64,000 nt of DNA from CAZUWH01 sp964624075 (GTDB lineage Bacteria; Pseudomonadota; Alphaproteobacteria; Rhodospirillales; Rhodospirillaceae). Below are positions 43,990-52,588 of the stretch, piece after piece. The DNA is taken from NCBI GenBank assembly GCA_964624075.1, contig CAZUWH010000011.1, positions 9,720 to 73,719 on the forward strand. Reading direction: 5' to 3'. Under the pieces are notes generated by a model. It was not told the origin of the DNA and ran no database searches. It worked only from the letters and a program-made list of their open reading frames with translations. Made by a program: the position numbers and the translations under genes. Within the stretch, counting starts at the first letter, position 1. Every line of letters starts with the position of its first letter.

Positions 43990-46900
43990 TCAACGGCGCG
44001 CCCAGAGATCCGGAAAGAGGGGATCCAGCAACGCTGCTGGCAATGGCATCACCACCGGACCATCGGTCCACACCAGCACACAGTTGATGCGACGGTCCGG
44101 GTAGAGGGAGATCAGCACTGCCCGATAGGCCGCCATCTGCTGCCGGTAAATAAATGCCACATCTTCTACACGCTGTGGTGGCTGCCGGTTGGTTTTGTAG
44201 TCGGCGATGGTCACGTTGTCCCTTGTAACCACCAGCCGGTCCACTTGGCCTGAGATCACGCGCGTCCCTACGAGTCCCACTATCGGCACCTCGACCTGGG
44301 CCTCGGGACCAAACAAGGAGGCTACCGCCGGATGGTCGAGCACCGCCAGCACCTCGACGACCAGCGCAGTTCGCGCAGAAGGCGCCAGGTCGGCAGCGGC
44401 ATGATCCAGATAGCGCCGGGCAGCGGCCGGACGCTCACCCGTCGGCAGGTCAGGCAGGCTTTGCAGCAGCCGGTGGATCAGACGACCGCGACGGAAGCGT
44501 TCTCCCGCGTCAGGCCCCAAAGGCGAACGCACCGGCGGCTCCTCGCCGTCCGGCCGCGATGGGACCAGAGGCCGCGGCGGCGCAGGATCGCGTGGGGGTT
44601 CGATCCCCGCCCACGGCGGCGGCGGAGGGACCGGCCCAGGCGGCAGCTCGTCAATGATATCCTCCCTCCCCTCCGTCTGATCGCTGCGCAGACGCAAGAT
44701 CGCGACGGCGGGCAGGAGCGTGGCGAGTATGGGATCCGTTTCTATCTTCCCAAGAGGGACAAGAGCGGTATGGATCAGATGGTACCAGCAGGTTGCGGGA
44801 GGCGTCTGACGGGTCTGCCAGCCACACACGTATAGGCGATCCTCGGCCCTGGTCATTGCCACGTACAGGAGACGATGGTACTCGCGATCGCGCGCCATGG
44901 CGGCCGTTTCCCGCAGGCCGGCGCACAAGGGAGGCTCCAGGGCCCGGTACGGCGCCCAGAACACCAGGCCATCGTCATCATCTTCCCAGAGCAGACGGGG
45001 CGTCTGGAGCGGTGCCTGCAAGGTATCGGGCAAAAATACGATCGGTGCCTGCAAGCCCTTGGCACCATGAACGGTCAGGATGCGGACTGCTTCGGCCCCC
45101 GTTTTTTGCTCCAAGTCGCGCTTGACCTCGACCCGGGTCGCCTCCAGCCAGTGCAGGAAGCCTTGTAGCGAGGGTGCATGGCTGGTTTCGTAGCGCAAGG
45201 TCAAGGCCAGGAATTCATCGATGGCATCCTCGGCATCCGGTCCCAGCCGGGCTACCAATCGCTGGCGTCCTTCCAGCGGTCCCAGCACACGGGCATAGAG
45301 TTCATAGGGGCGACGATAGTCCACCTCCGCCAGCAGCCCGGCCAACCAGTCATGCGCATGACTGAATGGCGTTGCGGCTCCAGCGTGGTCTCGCAGGGCC
45401 TGCCACAGGGTCCGGGAACCGCGCGGATGGGCAAGCGTGAAGAGCTGATCCTCGTCAAGACCGATCAGAGGGCTTTTCAACACCGCGGCTAGGGTCAGAT
45501 CATCCTCGGGTAGGAGCAGCACGTTACCCAGCGCGGTCAGATCCATGACCGCCATCTGTTCGCCCAGGATCATGCGATCAATACCGGCGACCGGAACATC
45601 GAGGCCTTTCAAGGCGCGGACCAGATCTTCGACGAAACCGCCACGACGGCGGACCAGAACCATGATGTCACTGGCTCGCACTGTTCGATTGCGTGACTCA
45701 AGACATTCTCCCTCCTTAATCATTGTAGCGATACGGTGTGCTACTAGCAGAGCAAGACGCGCTGCCGGTGCGTCGCCCTGGATGCGTTCGATGGGAGGCC
45801 GCCACGGCGGCATAGGATCTGCTGGTGCCGGTTCCACCGGCGGCCACACCTCGACCAGACCGGCCTGACCGGACCGGAAGGCAAGATGGCAAATTTCCTC
45901 ACCCGCCAAAGCCACCCCATCGCGCGCCGGATCGCAGGCAAAGACAGCGTCAACAGCCCGCAGCACTGCCGGGGTGGAACGGAATGATACGTTGAGGGGG
46001 ACGTCTACCCACGCCTGCCCCACGGCTTTCACCTTGTTCCGTAACAGGATCCGCATGGATTCGAAGTGATCGGGCATTGCCCCCTGGAAACTGTAGATGG
46101 ATTGTTTACGGTCACCGACGGCGAACACGGTCCGCATGCTGTCCGGCCGGGAGTCATCCCGGCTGCCGAGACCGGCGAAAAATTCCTGGGTCAGGATCTC
46201 GACGATGGCCCATTGCTCGGCACTGGTATCCTGTGCCTCGTCAATGAGCAGGTGGTTGATGCCACCATCAAGCTTGTAGAGCACCCATCCAGCCCGACCA
46301 TCGGTTTCCAGGAGACGGCGTACCGTCAGGATCAAGTCGTCATAGTCCAGAAGGGCCCGCACATCCTTGTAACGGCGATAAGCCTCGAGCAGGGCTGCTC
46401 CCAGGCGCAAGAGGGCTGCCGTCGCCTCGGCCACGGCAGCGGCCTTGCGCCGCTCCTCCACCGCTTCCAATCGCTTGGCTTCGGCAGCCAGAACCACGGC
46501 GGCAGTCGGCGCAGTCCTGGCAGTCTTTCGGGTGATAAGAGTCTTGCGTACCGTTCCCTCGCTCGTGAAAAAGACCCGGCGATAGGTGCCAAAGGTTTCA
46601 GTATCCGGTTCAGCCAGCCAGGCAGTCAGCACCTTCCCGCGTTCGCCATCGCTGTCCGAACCAGCCAGAAGCGCCGTTGCTGCGGCCTGCAAACTTGGTC
46701 CATCAAAGGCTCCCTCGGCACAGGCATTTGCAAGCACGCTGGCCGGCGTTTCTCCAGGAGCGACGTTCAGACGGGCGCAGAGGGCCGCCACCACGCTCTC
46801 GACACCGCCCCACCGCTCGAACAAAGACTGCAGCCGGCCACGGGCACCAGCCAGGTCATTCATCAGTGCCGGAAAGTGCAGATCGTGCACGTATGCGGTC

Positions 46901-47445
46901 ACAGTTCGCAAGGCGGTGGCAAGTCCAGGCGAATCGCGGGCGGCGTGCAGCACACACTCGCGGACAACAGCCATAGCTTCCTCGGCGTCATGATCATCCA
47001 TGACCTGGAAATGAGGAGCCACCCCGGCCTCAAGGGGGAACCGTTTCAGAATCATCTGACAAAAGGCGTGCAGAGTCTCGATCTGCAGGCCTACGTCGAG
47101 CACGCTGGCAAACAGACGCCGGGCCCGGGCCTGCGTGGCCGCATCGGCTGGTGCCCTGTGCAGGCGGAACAGATCCTCGGCCAGGGCGGCACCGGGCAAC
47201 GTTGCCCATAGCAACAACCTATGATTGATCCTGTTGGCCATTTCTGCTGCCGCTGCCCTGGTAAAGGTAAGGCACAGAATCTGTTCCGGGCACACGCCTT
47301 CCAACAGCAGGTTCAATACCCGGTCCACCAGCACCTTAGTCTTGCCTGATCCCGCCGAGGCAGCCACCCAGACAGAAGCCTTCGGGTCCGCTGCCTGGCG
47401 CTGGGCGTGGGCGGACTCAACGGGGTTGACGACGGAAAGCGACAT
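43990..47445 (-). CDS. addA: double-strand break repair helicase AddA
   Basis: AddA is the helicase-nuclease subunit of the AddAB complex, which processes double-strand ends for RecA loading. The 1151-residue protein has the Walker A motif AASAGSGKTKVLVDRVLNLL near residue 30, LTFTRAAAAEMANRI, the Walker B region LLIDEAQDTSAEQW, AVGDRKQSIYSFQGA, ILTVHGAKGLQAPIVFLPDT and YVAMTRAEDRLYVCGW. The C-terminal RecB-type nuclease has SGQVDRLVVTRDNVTIADYKTNR with the catalytic Asp and Lys residues. Full length and intact. Its usual partner addB is not upstream: 45 bases before the start lies the stop of a lipoprotein gene, and trxA does not follow. Confidence 0.97.
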   Translation of the reverse strand: MSLSVVNPVESAHAQRQAADPKASVWVAASAGSGKTKVLVDRVLNLLLEGVCPEQILCLTFTRAAAAEMANRINHRLLLWATLPGAALAEDLFRLHRAPADAATQARARRLFASVLDVGLQIETLHAFCQMILKRFPLEAGVAPHFQVMDDHDAEEAMAVVRECVLHAARDSPGLATALRTVTAYVHDLHFPALMNDLAGARGRLQSLFERWGGVESVVAALCARLNVAPGETPASVLANACAEGAFDGPSLQAAATALLAGSDSDGERGKVLTAWLAEPDTETFGTYRRVFFTSEGTVRKTLITRKTARTAPTAAVVLAAEAKRLEAVEERRKAAAVAEATAALLRLGAALLEAYRRYKDVRALLDYDDLILTVRRLLETDGRAGWVLYKLDGGINHLLIDEAQDTSAEQWAIVEILTQEFFAGLGSRDDSRPDSMRTVFAVGDRKQSIYSFQGAMPDHFESMRILLRNKVKAVGQAWVDVPLNVSFRSTPAVLRAVDAVFACDPARDGVALAGEEICHLAFRSGQAGLVEVWPPVEPAPADPMPPWRPPIERIQGDAPAARLALLVAHRIATMIKEGECLESRNRTVRASDIMVLVRRRGGFVEDLVRALKGLDVPVAGIDRMILGEQMAVMDLTALGNVLLLPEDDLTLAAVLKSPLIGLDEDQLFTLAHPRGSRTLWQALRDHAGAATPFSHAHDWLAGLLAEVDYRRPYELYARVLGPLEGRQRLVARLGPDAEDAIDEFLALTLRYETSHAPSLQGFLHWLEATRVEVKRDLEQKTGAEAVRILTVHGAKGLQAPIVFLPDTLQAPLQTPRLLWEDDDDGLVFWAPYRALEPPLCAGLRETAAMARDREYHRLLYVAMTRAEDRLYVCGWQTRQTPPATCWYHLIHTALVPLGKIETDPILATLLPAVAILRLRSDQTEGREDIIDELPPGPVPPPPPWAGIEPPRDPAPPRPLVPSRPDGEEPPVRSPLGPDAGERFRRGRLIHRLLQSLPDLPTGERPAAARRYLDHAAADLAPSARTALVVEVLAVLDHPAVASLFGPEAQVEVPIVGLVGTRVISGQVDRLVVTRDNVTIADYKTNRQPPQRVEDVAFIYRQQMAAYRAVLISLYPDRRINCVLVWTDGPVVMPLPAALLDPLFPDLWARR

Positions 47446-47490
47446 AATATCGGGACCGGAACCTCTCCCTTTGCATCTCGTCCTTTCGCT

Positions 47491-48090
47491 CTACGGAAGC
47501 AGGCTTACATAGCGGGCAAGATGCTGCTGCATGGCGCTTTCCAGCACGTTGTTCATATCTATGAGCAGCGCCTCGACCATTTCCTGCCAGATCCGGTCAC
47601 GCTCATTCGGGGTGATGTCTTCGGCAACGGTGCGGCCGCGGTTGGCTGTCGCGGTTGCCTCGCCAATGGCACGACCGTTTTCGTCGCGAATTTCCAGAAC
47701 GACATCAAGATGCGCATCATAGCGCTCCGATTGCTGTTTCTTGAAATAGCGTGTGAAATCCATATCAGCGGCTAGTTGTTTTTCGACCACGTGAGCCTGC
47801 CGAACGATGAAAACGGCCCGCCGCTCCGAACTTCCCACCGCTTTCAAACGGTCATGGGCCCACTGATGCGCCGCCCGCTCAGGGGAAACCGGCATGATGT
47901 GCTCGACATAAGGGGCTCTGAACAGCGGTTCATGGTGCGAGAGTACCTCGATTGCGCCGACATCAATCTTGATCGGCAAGAGATGGTTGAAACGAAGCTC
48001 AGGCAGTCGCTGGACGGGCTCAGCCGTCTGACAGCCGGTCAGCAGGATCAGGAGTCCAATCGTGACACCGAGAATACGCCGGGCGGGCAT
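47491..48090 (-). CDS. predicted lipoprotein of unknown function
   Basis: A 199-residue protein whose signal peptide ends in a lipobox (GLLILLTGC). The mature part has IKIDVGAIEVLSHHEPLFRA, VSPERAAHQWAHDRLKAVGS, RYDAHLDVVLEIRDENGRAI and a C-terminal helix WQEMVEALLIDMNNVLESAM. No enzyme motif is seen. It starts 20 bases after the stop of malQ on the same strand and runs toward addA, so it may be co-transcribed with either. A longer in-frame start at 48294 would lie inside malQ and is rejected. Confidence 0.8.
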   Translation of the reverse strand: MPARRILGVTIGLLILLTGCQTAEPVQRLPELRFNHLLPIKIDVGAIEVLSHHEPLFRAPYVEHIMPVSPERAAHQWAHDRLKAVGSSERRAVFIVRQAHVVEKQLAADMDFTRYFKKQQSERYDAHLDVVLEIRDENGRAIGEATATANRGRTVAEDITPNERDRIWQEMVEALLIDMNNVLESAMQQHLARYVSLLP

Positions 48091-48109
48091 GATCTTTTCC
48101 TTCTCCCGC

Positions 48110-50314
48110 TCAAGCTGGAGCAGGCGGTGCCCGGCGATCGGCTTCGATGGTGGCGGCACTGGTGTGCAGATAGATATTGTCACGCAAACGCTCGACCGGT
48201 TGGGACAGCTTGCGTTTCCAGTTCGGGTATTCGTCCACCGTCCCCGGCAGGTTGAGCTGGGTCGTTTCCAGTAACAGGTCATCGAGGTTGACAAGCATGA
48301 AACGGCTTGTTGATCGGGCCAGGAAACGATGCACGGCGAGGACCAGCGTCTGCACGTGTGTTTCGTTCAGGTCCGGATCAAGAGGGAAATCTTCCCCGAT
48401 CAGCCCCTGATCAATCAGGGCCGCGCGCAGCAGCCGACGGTCGGTCAGACGGTTGGCCGTGAGAGTTTCGGCCGGCTGATCGGCCGAGACCAGATTCAGA
48501 GCCTGCTTCAGGGCGACATCGGTTCCACGCCAGTGACCGGCCACCGTTGGCAGGTCGTGGGTGGAGGCCGTGGCCAGTGCCGCCGGCGGGTAGGTACCCG
48601 GCCGCTTGAACAGATCTTCACCCGGCCAGCGTTCGAATATCAGCAGACGGTACGACAGGATACCCTCGGCGGTCATGCGTTCGCGGAATGCAGGCGGCAC
48701 GGTGCCCAGATCTTCGCCAATGACCATGCATTGATGGCGGTGACTCTCCAGGGCAACGATTCCGAGCAGATCGTCGAAGGGATAGCCCATGTAAGCACCC
48801 GTAGATGGATTTCCCCCGAGCGGAATCCAGAACAGATGCATCAGGGCCATCACATGATCGATGCGCAGGGCACCAGCATGGCGCATGTTGGCTCGCAGCA
48901 CGGCAATGAATTCGGCATAGCCGCCTTCCCTCAGCCGCAGGGGATTGAATGGCGGTGAGCCCCAGTCCTGTCCCTTGGCGTTGAACTGGTCGGGCGGTGC
49001 CCCGACATGAGCATCGGCAAAGGTTTCCTTGTGGCCCCATACGTCAGACCCGGCAGGGTCTACACCTACGGCAAGATCACGATACAGACCGACCGACAGA
49101 CCATTGTCGGCAGCACGGTGAACAGCGGCTTCCAACTGACGGTCGGCTTCCCATTGCAGGTACAGGTGATAGGCAATCCGCTTGACATGTGCATTTTCCC
49201 TGGCGAAGGCCTGCACCTCGGTACTGTGCGGGCTCTGGAACGGCGCCGGCCAATCATGCCACGTCTGCCCGTTATGGCTGTCGACCAGAGTCTGGTAGAG
49301 GGCAAACCGGTAGAGGGTTTCCCCGCCCTCGTCACAGAAACGTTCAAAGGCCTTGCGGCGGTCGTCGGTCTTGCGGCCGGAAGGATGTTTGGACTCGAAG
49401 CAGGCATACAGGAGTTCGAGCACTTCCTCCTTCAGCGCGGCTACGGCCGGATAGTCCACCCGCTCCGTCACCCGCGTCTGTTCCAGCCGTTTCTGGAACT
49501 TAGCGGTTCTGATGCGCTTCTGGGCCCGGTCGCATTCGGCCAGTTCCGGCACCGCCATGACGTCGATGTAGAGCGGATTCAGGAACAGCCGGCTCGATGG
49601 CGAGTAGGGACTGCAATGGAGAGGATTGTGGGGAAACAGGGCATGGAGGGGATTGACGCCGATGCAGGCGGCTCCCGTTCCGACCAGAACATCTGAAAGT
49701 CGGGCCAGGGCTGTAAAATCACCCATGCCCCAGTCGTCGTCTGAACGCAGGGCGTAAAGATGACAGGCCACCCCCCACCGTCGCTCACAAGCCAGAAACC
49801 AGGCCGGCAGATAGGACATGGTCGGTGCGACCACCACCATCCCGCTGGCCGATGTTTCGCCTGCCTCGATGGTCAGGGTATGGTAGCCTTCAGCAACATC
49901 GTCGGGCAATGTCATGGACAGGCACATAACTACGGTGCCATCGATGACACGGCTGCCACTTTCAGGCAGTGTGCCAGGCAGATACCGACCACTTGAGACA
50001 TGACCGTCCTCGGTGGCAAGACTCCAGCAAACCGGCCGCAGACTGATATCGGCCGGCAGACAGAGCGGCACGACCAGGGGCCGGCCGCGGCGGACAACGG
50101 TGACAGGCTGCACCCAACGTTGCCACAGATGTTCCTCGAAGGTTCGCAGATATTCGGCCGCAGTCTCATGGGTCTCCACTGGCAAACCCATGGCCGCCAT
50201 CATCAACCGCTTGGTGTCTTCGCTGGTCTCGTTGCGATGGCCGAAGATGTCCCAATAAACCGGCTCGATCCCAACCAGGTCAGCCAGTCGGCTCAGGATT
50301 TTGCTTTTGTCCAT
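48110..50314 (-). CDS. malQ: 4-alpha-glucanotransferase (amylomaltase)
   Basis: MalQ transfers maltodextrin segments between glucan chains (GH77). The 734-residue protein has the long N-terminal region of the proteobacterial type, then MSYLPAWFLACERRWGVACH, WGMGDFTALARL, NPLHALFPHNPLHCSPYSPS, and the GH77 active site: the nucleophile in GALRIDHVMALMHLFWIP, the acid/base in VIGEDLGTVPP and the stabilising Asp in STHDLPTVAGHW. Its start overlaps the end of glgX by 22 bases. Together with GlgX and GlgB it degrades and remodels glycogen. Confidence 0.97.
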   Translation of the reverse strand: MDKSKILSRLADLVGIEPVYWDIFGHRNETSEDTKRLMMAAMGLPVETHETAAEYLRTFEEHLWQRWVQPVTVVRRGRPLVVPLCLPADISLRPVCWSLATEDGHVSSGRYLPGTLPESGSRVIDGTVVMCLSMTLPDDVAEGYHTLTIEAGETSASGMVVVAPTMSYLPAWFLACERRWGVACHLYALRSDDDWGMGDFTALARLSDVLVGTGAACIGVNPLHALFPHNPLHCSPYSPSSRLFLNPLYIDVMAVPELAECDRAQKRIRTAKFQKRLEQTRVTERVDYPAVAALKEEVLELLYACFESKHPSGRKTDDRRKAFERFCDEGGETLYRFALYQTLVDSHNGQTWHDWPAPFQSPHSTEVQAFARENAHVKRIAYHLYLQWEADRQLEAAVHRAADNGLSVGLYRDLAVGVDPAGSDVWGHKETFADAHVGAPPDQFNAKGQDWGSPPFNPLRLREGGYAEFIAVLRANMRHAGALRIDHVMALMHLFWIPLGGNPSTGAYMGYPFDDLLGIVALESHRHQCMVIGEDLGTVPPAFRERMTAEGILSYRLLIFERWPGEDLFKRPGTYPPAALATASTHDLPTVAGHWRGTDVALKQALNLVSADQPAETLTANRLTDRRLLRAALIDQGLIGEDFPLDPDLNETHVQTLVLAVHRFLARSTSRFMLVNLDDLLLETTQLNLPGTVDEYPNWKRKLSQPVERLRDNIYLHTSAATIEADRRAPPAPA

Positions 50315-52575
50315 GATCGCTTCCTTTTTGGCTTCTGCATCCTGGTTTTGAGCCAGGCCTTGCGTCGGGGCTTGTCACCCTGGCCGGGATGAGACAGGAC
50401 TGTTCTGACGGAGACAGGGTGCGAGCCGTGCGGGCGCTCCGTACCTTTCCGGCGCTCGCAACAGTTCAGCAGCACGAACGAGCGCGGCTCCAGTAGATAG
50501 AGGCCGGAGGCGGCAAAGGTTTCCGCTGGCCAATCGGGTCGGGCCGTATCGAACAGACGATTCCAGCGCTGACCGTAGGTGCTGGCAGGAAGACGGAAAT
50601 CGATGGGCCCATCATGAGCGTTCATCAGAATGACGAAACGGTCGTCAACGAGCGGCGCACCATCAGGACCGATGTCATCCGTCGCCCCGCTTAAATGGAA
50701 ACCGAAGCAACGAACGCGGGGAGCCTCCCACTCTTGTGGCTGCATTTCGCAGCCATTCGCGTTCAGCCACGTGACGTCCTTCAGGCCGAGACAGGGCACA
50801 ATGGCACCGGTAAAAAAGGTTGCGCGGCGGAACACGGCATGCGCGCGGCGCAAAGCCAGAAGCAGGCGGGTGAAGTCCAGAAGCGCACGGTCTTCAGCCC
50901 GGTTCAGTGACCAATCCACCCAGCTGCTGGGATTATCCTGGCAATAGGCGTTATTGTTGCCCCCCTGGGTGCGACCCATTTCATCACCGGCCACCAGCAT
51001 CGGGACTCCTTGGGACAACAGAAGCGTCGCCAGCATGTTTTTTTTCTGACGCAGGCGCAGGGCTGTGATACGTGGATCGGCCGTTTCCCCTTCGGCACCG
51101 CAGTTCCAGCTTAGATTCTGGTTGGTACCGTCGCAGTTGTTCTCGCTGTTGCCCTCGTTGTGCTTATCGTTGTAGCTGGTGAGGTCATGCAAGGTGAACC
51201 CATCGTGGGCGGTGATGAAATTGATGCTGGCCTGGGGGCGGCGCCCGCTGTGTTCGAACAGGTCCGAAGAACCGGTCAGACGGGTAGCCATCTCGCTGGC
51301 GAGATTGTAGTCCCCGCGCCAGAAGCCACGCACGGTATTACGGAAGCGGTCATTCCATTCCGCCCAGCCAGACGGAAAGCCTCCCACCTGATAGCCGCCC
51401 AGACCCAAATCCCACGGCTCGGCAATCAGCTTGACCTTGGACAGGACCGGGTCCTGACGCACCGCAGCCAGGAACGGACAGCTAGGATGATAACCTTCCG
51501 GCAGCCGTGCCAGGGACAAGGCAAGATCGAACCGGAAGCCGTCCACACCCATTTCGCTGACCCAGTACCGCAGAGAGTCCATGACCATCTGCACGACACG
51601 CGGATGTAGCATGTTTAACGTGTTGCCACAGCCGGTATAATCCATGTAATAGCGGGCATCGCCGGGAACGGTCAGGTAGTAACTCAGATTGTCGATCCCC
51701 TTCAGGGAAAGAGTCGGTCCCATATGATTGCCTTCTGCCGTGTGGTTGAAAACCACATCAAGAATCACCTCGATCCCGGCTTCATGAAAACGGCGAACCA
51801 TTAACTTGAATTCGTTGCTGCCTGAACCGCTCAGATAGCCCTGGTGAGGAACAAAGAAGGCATAAGGATTGTACCCCCAGTAATTGGTCAACCCTTTGTC
51901 AACAAGATGCTGTTCATCCAGGAACGGGAAAACGGGCAGAAGCTCGATGGCCGTTATCCCCAGGGTTTGCAGATGGCGCAGAATTGGTCCCGTGACTAGG
52001 CCACTGTAGGTACCACGCTGATTTTCAGGCACTTGCGGATGGCACCGCGACAGACCGGCCACGTGGGTCTCGTAAAGGACAGTCCGGTTCCACGGTGTGC
52101 GGGGCCGATGCTCCTCCGGCCATGGAAACGTTGCCGCCATGACCACGCCCTTGGCCACGTAACGGGCGTTGTCACGGCGGTCGAACGACAGGTCTGCACG
52201 TGCACTGTCGGTCCGGTACCCAAACAGGGCGGCATGCCAGTGAATCCGTCCGGCAATGGCGCGGGCATAAGGGTCGATCAGCAGCTTGTTCCCATTGAAG
52301 CGATGCCCCTTCAGGGGATCATAGGGGCCATAGACCCGATACCCGTAGAGCTGACCCGGCCGACAGTCCGGCAGATAGCCGTGCCAGATCTGATCGGTAT
52401 ATTCCGGCAATGGAATCCGCACCTGTTCGTGACGTCCGCTTGAATCGAACAGGCAGACTTCCACCCGTTCGGCATGGTCCGAGAACAAGGCAAAATTAAC
52501 ACCCTGCCCATCCCAGGTTGCCCCCAAAGGGTAGGAGCCCCCGGGCCAGATCACCCAACCAGAACCTTTGACCAC
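50293..52575 (-). CDS. glgX: glycogen debranching enzyme
   Basis: GlgX hydrolyses alpha-1,6 branches of phosphorylase-limited glycogen (GH13 subfamily 11). The 760-residue protein has an N-terminal CBM48 domain (YPLGATWDGQGVNFALFSDH), then WNRTVLYETHVAGLSRCHP, VILDVVFNHTAEGNHMGPTL, the nucleophile in GVDGFRFDLALSLAR, the acid/base in KLIAEPWDLGLGGYQVG and NFITAHDGFTLHDL. The C-terminus carries an unusual basic tail of about 50 residues (RRKAWLKTRMQKPKRKRSWT) that overlaps malQ. glgB lies 13 bases upstream. Confidence 0.97.
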   Translation of the reverse strand: MVKGSGWVIWPGGSYPLGATWDGQGVNFALFSDHAERVEVCLFDSSGRHEQVRIPLPEYTDQIWHGYLPDCRPGQLYGYRVYGPYDPLKGHRFNGNKLLIDPYARAIAGRIHWHAALFGYRTDSARADLSFDRRDNARYVAKGVVMAATFPWPEEHRPRTPWNRTVLYETHVAGLSRCHPQVPENQRGTYSGLVTGPILRHLQTLGITAIELLPVFPFLDEQHLVDKGLTNYWGYNPYAFFVPHQGYLSGSGSNEFKLMVRRFHEAGIEVILDVVFNHTAEGNHMGPTLSLKGIDNLSYYLTVPGDARYYMDYTGCGNTLNMLHPRVVQMVMDSLRYWVSEMGVDGFRFDLALSLARLPEGYHPSCPFLAAVRQDPVLSKVKLIAEPWDLGLGGYQVGGFPSGWAEWNDRFRNTVRGFWRGDYNLASEMATRLTGSSDLFEHSGRRPQASINFITAHDGFTLHDLTSYNDKHNEGNSENNCDGTNQNLSWNCGAEGETADPRITALRLRQKKNMLATLLLSQGVPMLVAGDEMGRTQGGNNNAYCQDNPSSWVDWSLNRAEDRALLDFTRLLLALRRAHAVFRRATFFTGAIVPCLGLKDVTWLNANGCEMQPQEWEAPRVRCFGFHLSGATDDIGPDGAPLVDDRFVILMNAHDGPIDFRLPASTYGQRWNRLFDTARPDWPAETFAASGLYLLEPRSFVLLNCCERRKGTERPHGSHPVSVRTVLSHPGQGDKPRRKAWLKTRMQKPKRKRSWTKAKS

Positions 52576-52588
52576 GCCGTCCCCCGCT

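Noticed and set aside
46066..47211. A 381-codon open frame antisense to addA
   Set aside because: Shadow of a conserved gene, low-complexity Gly/Gln/His composition.
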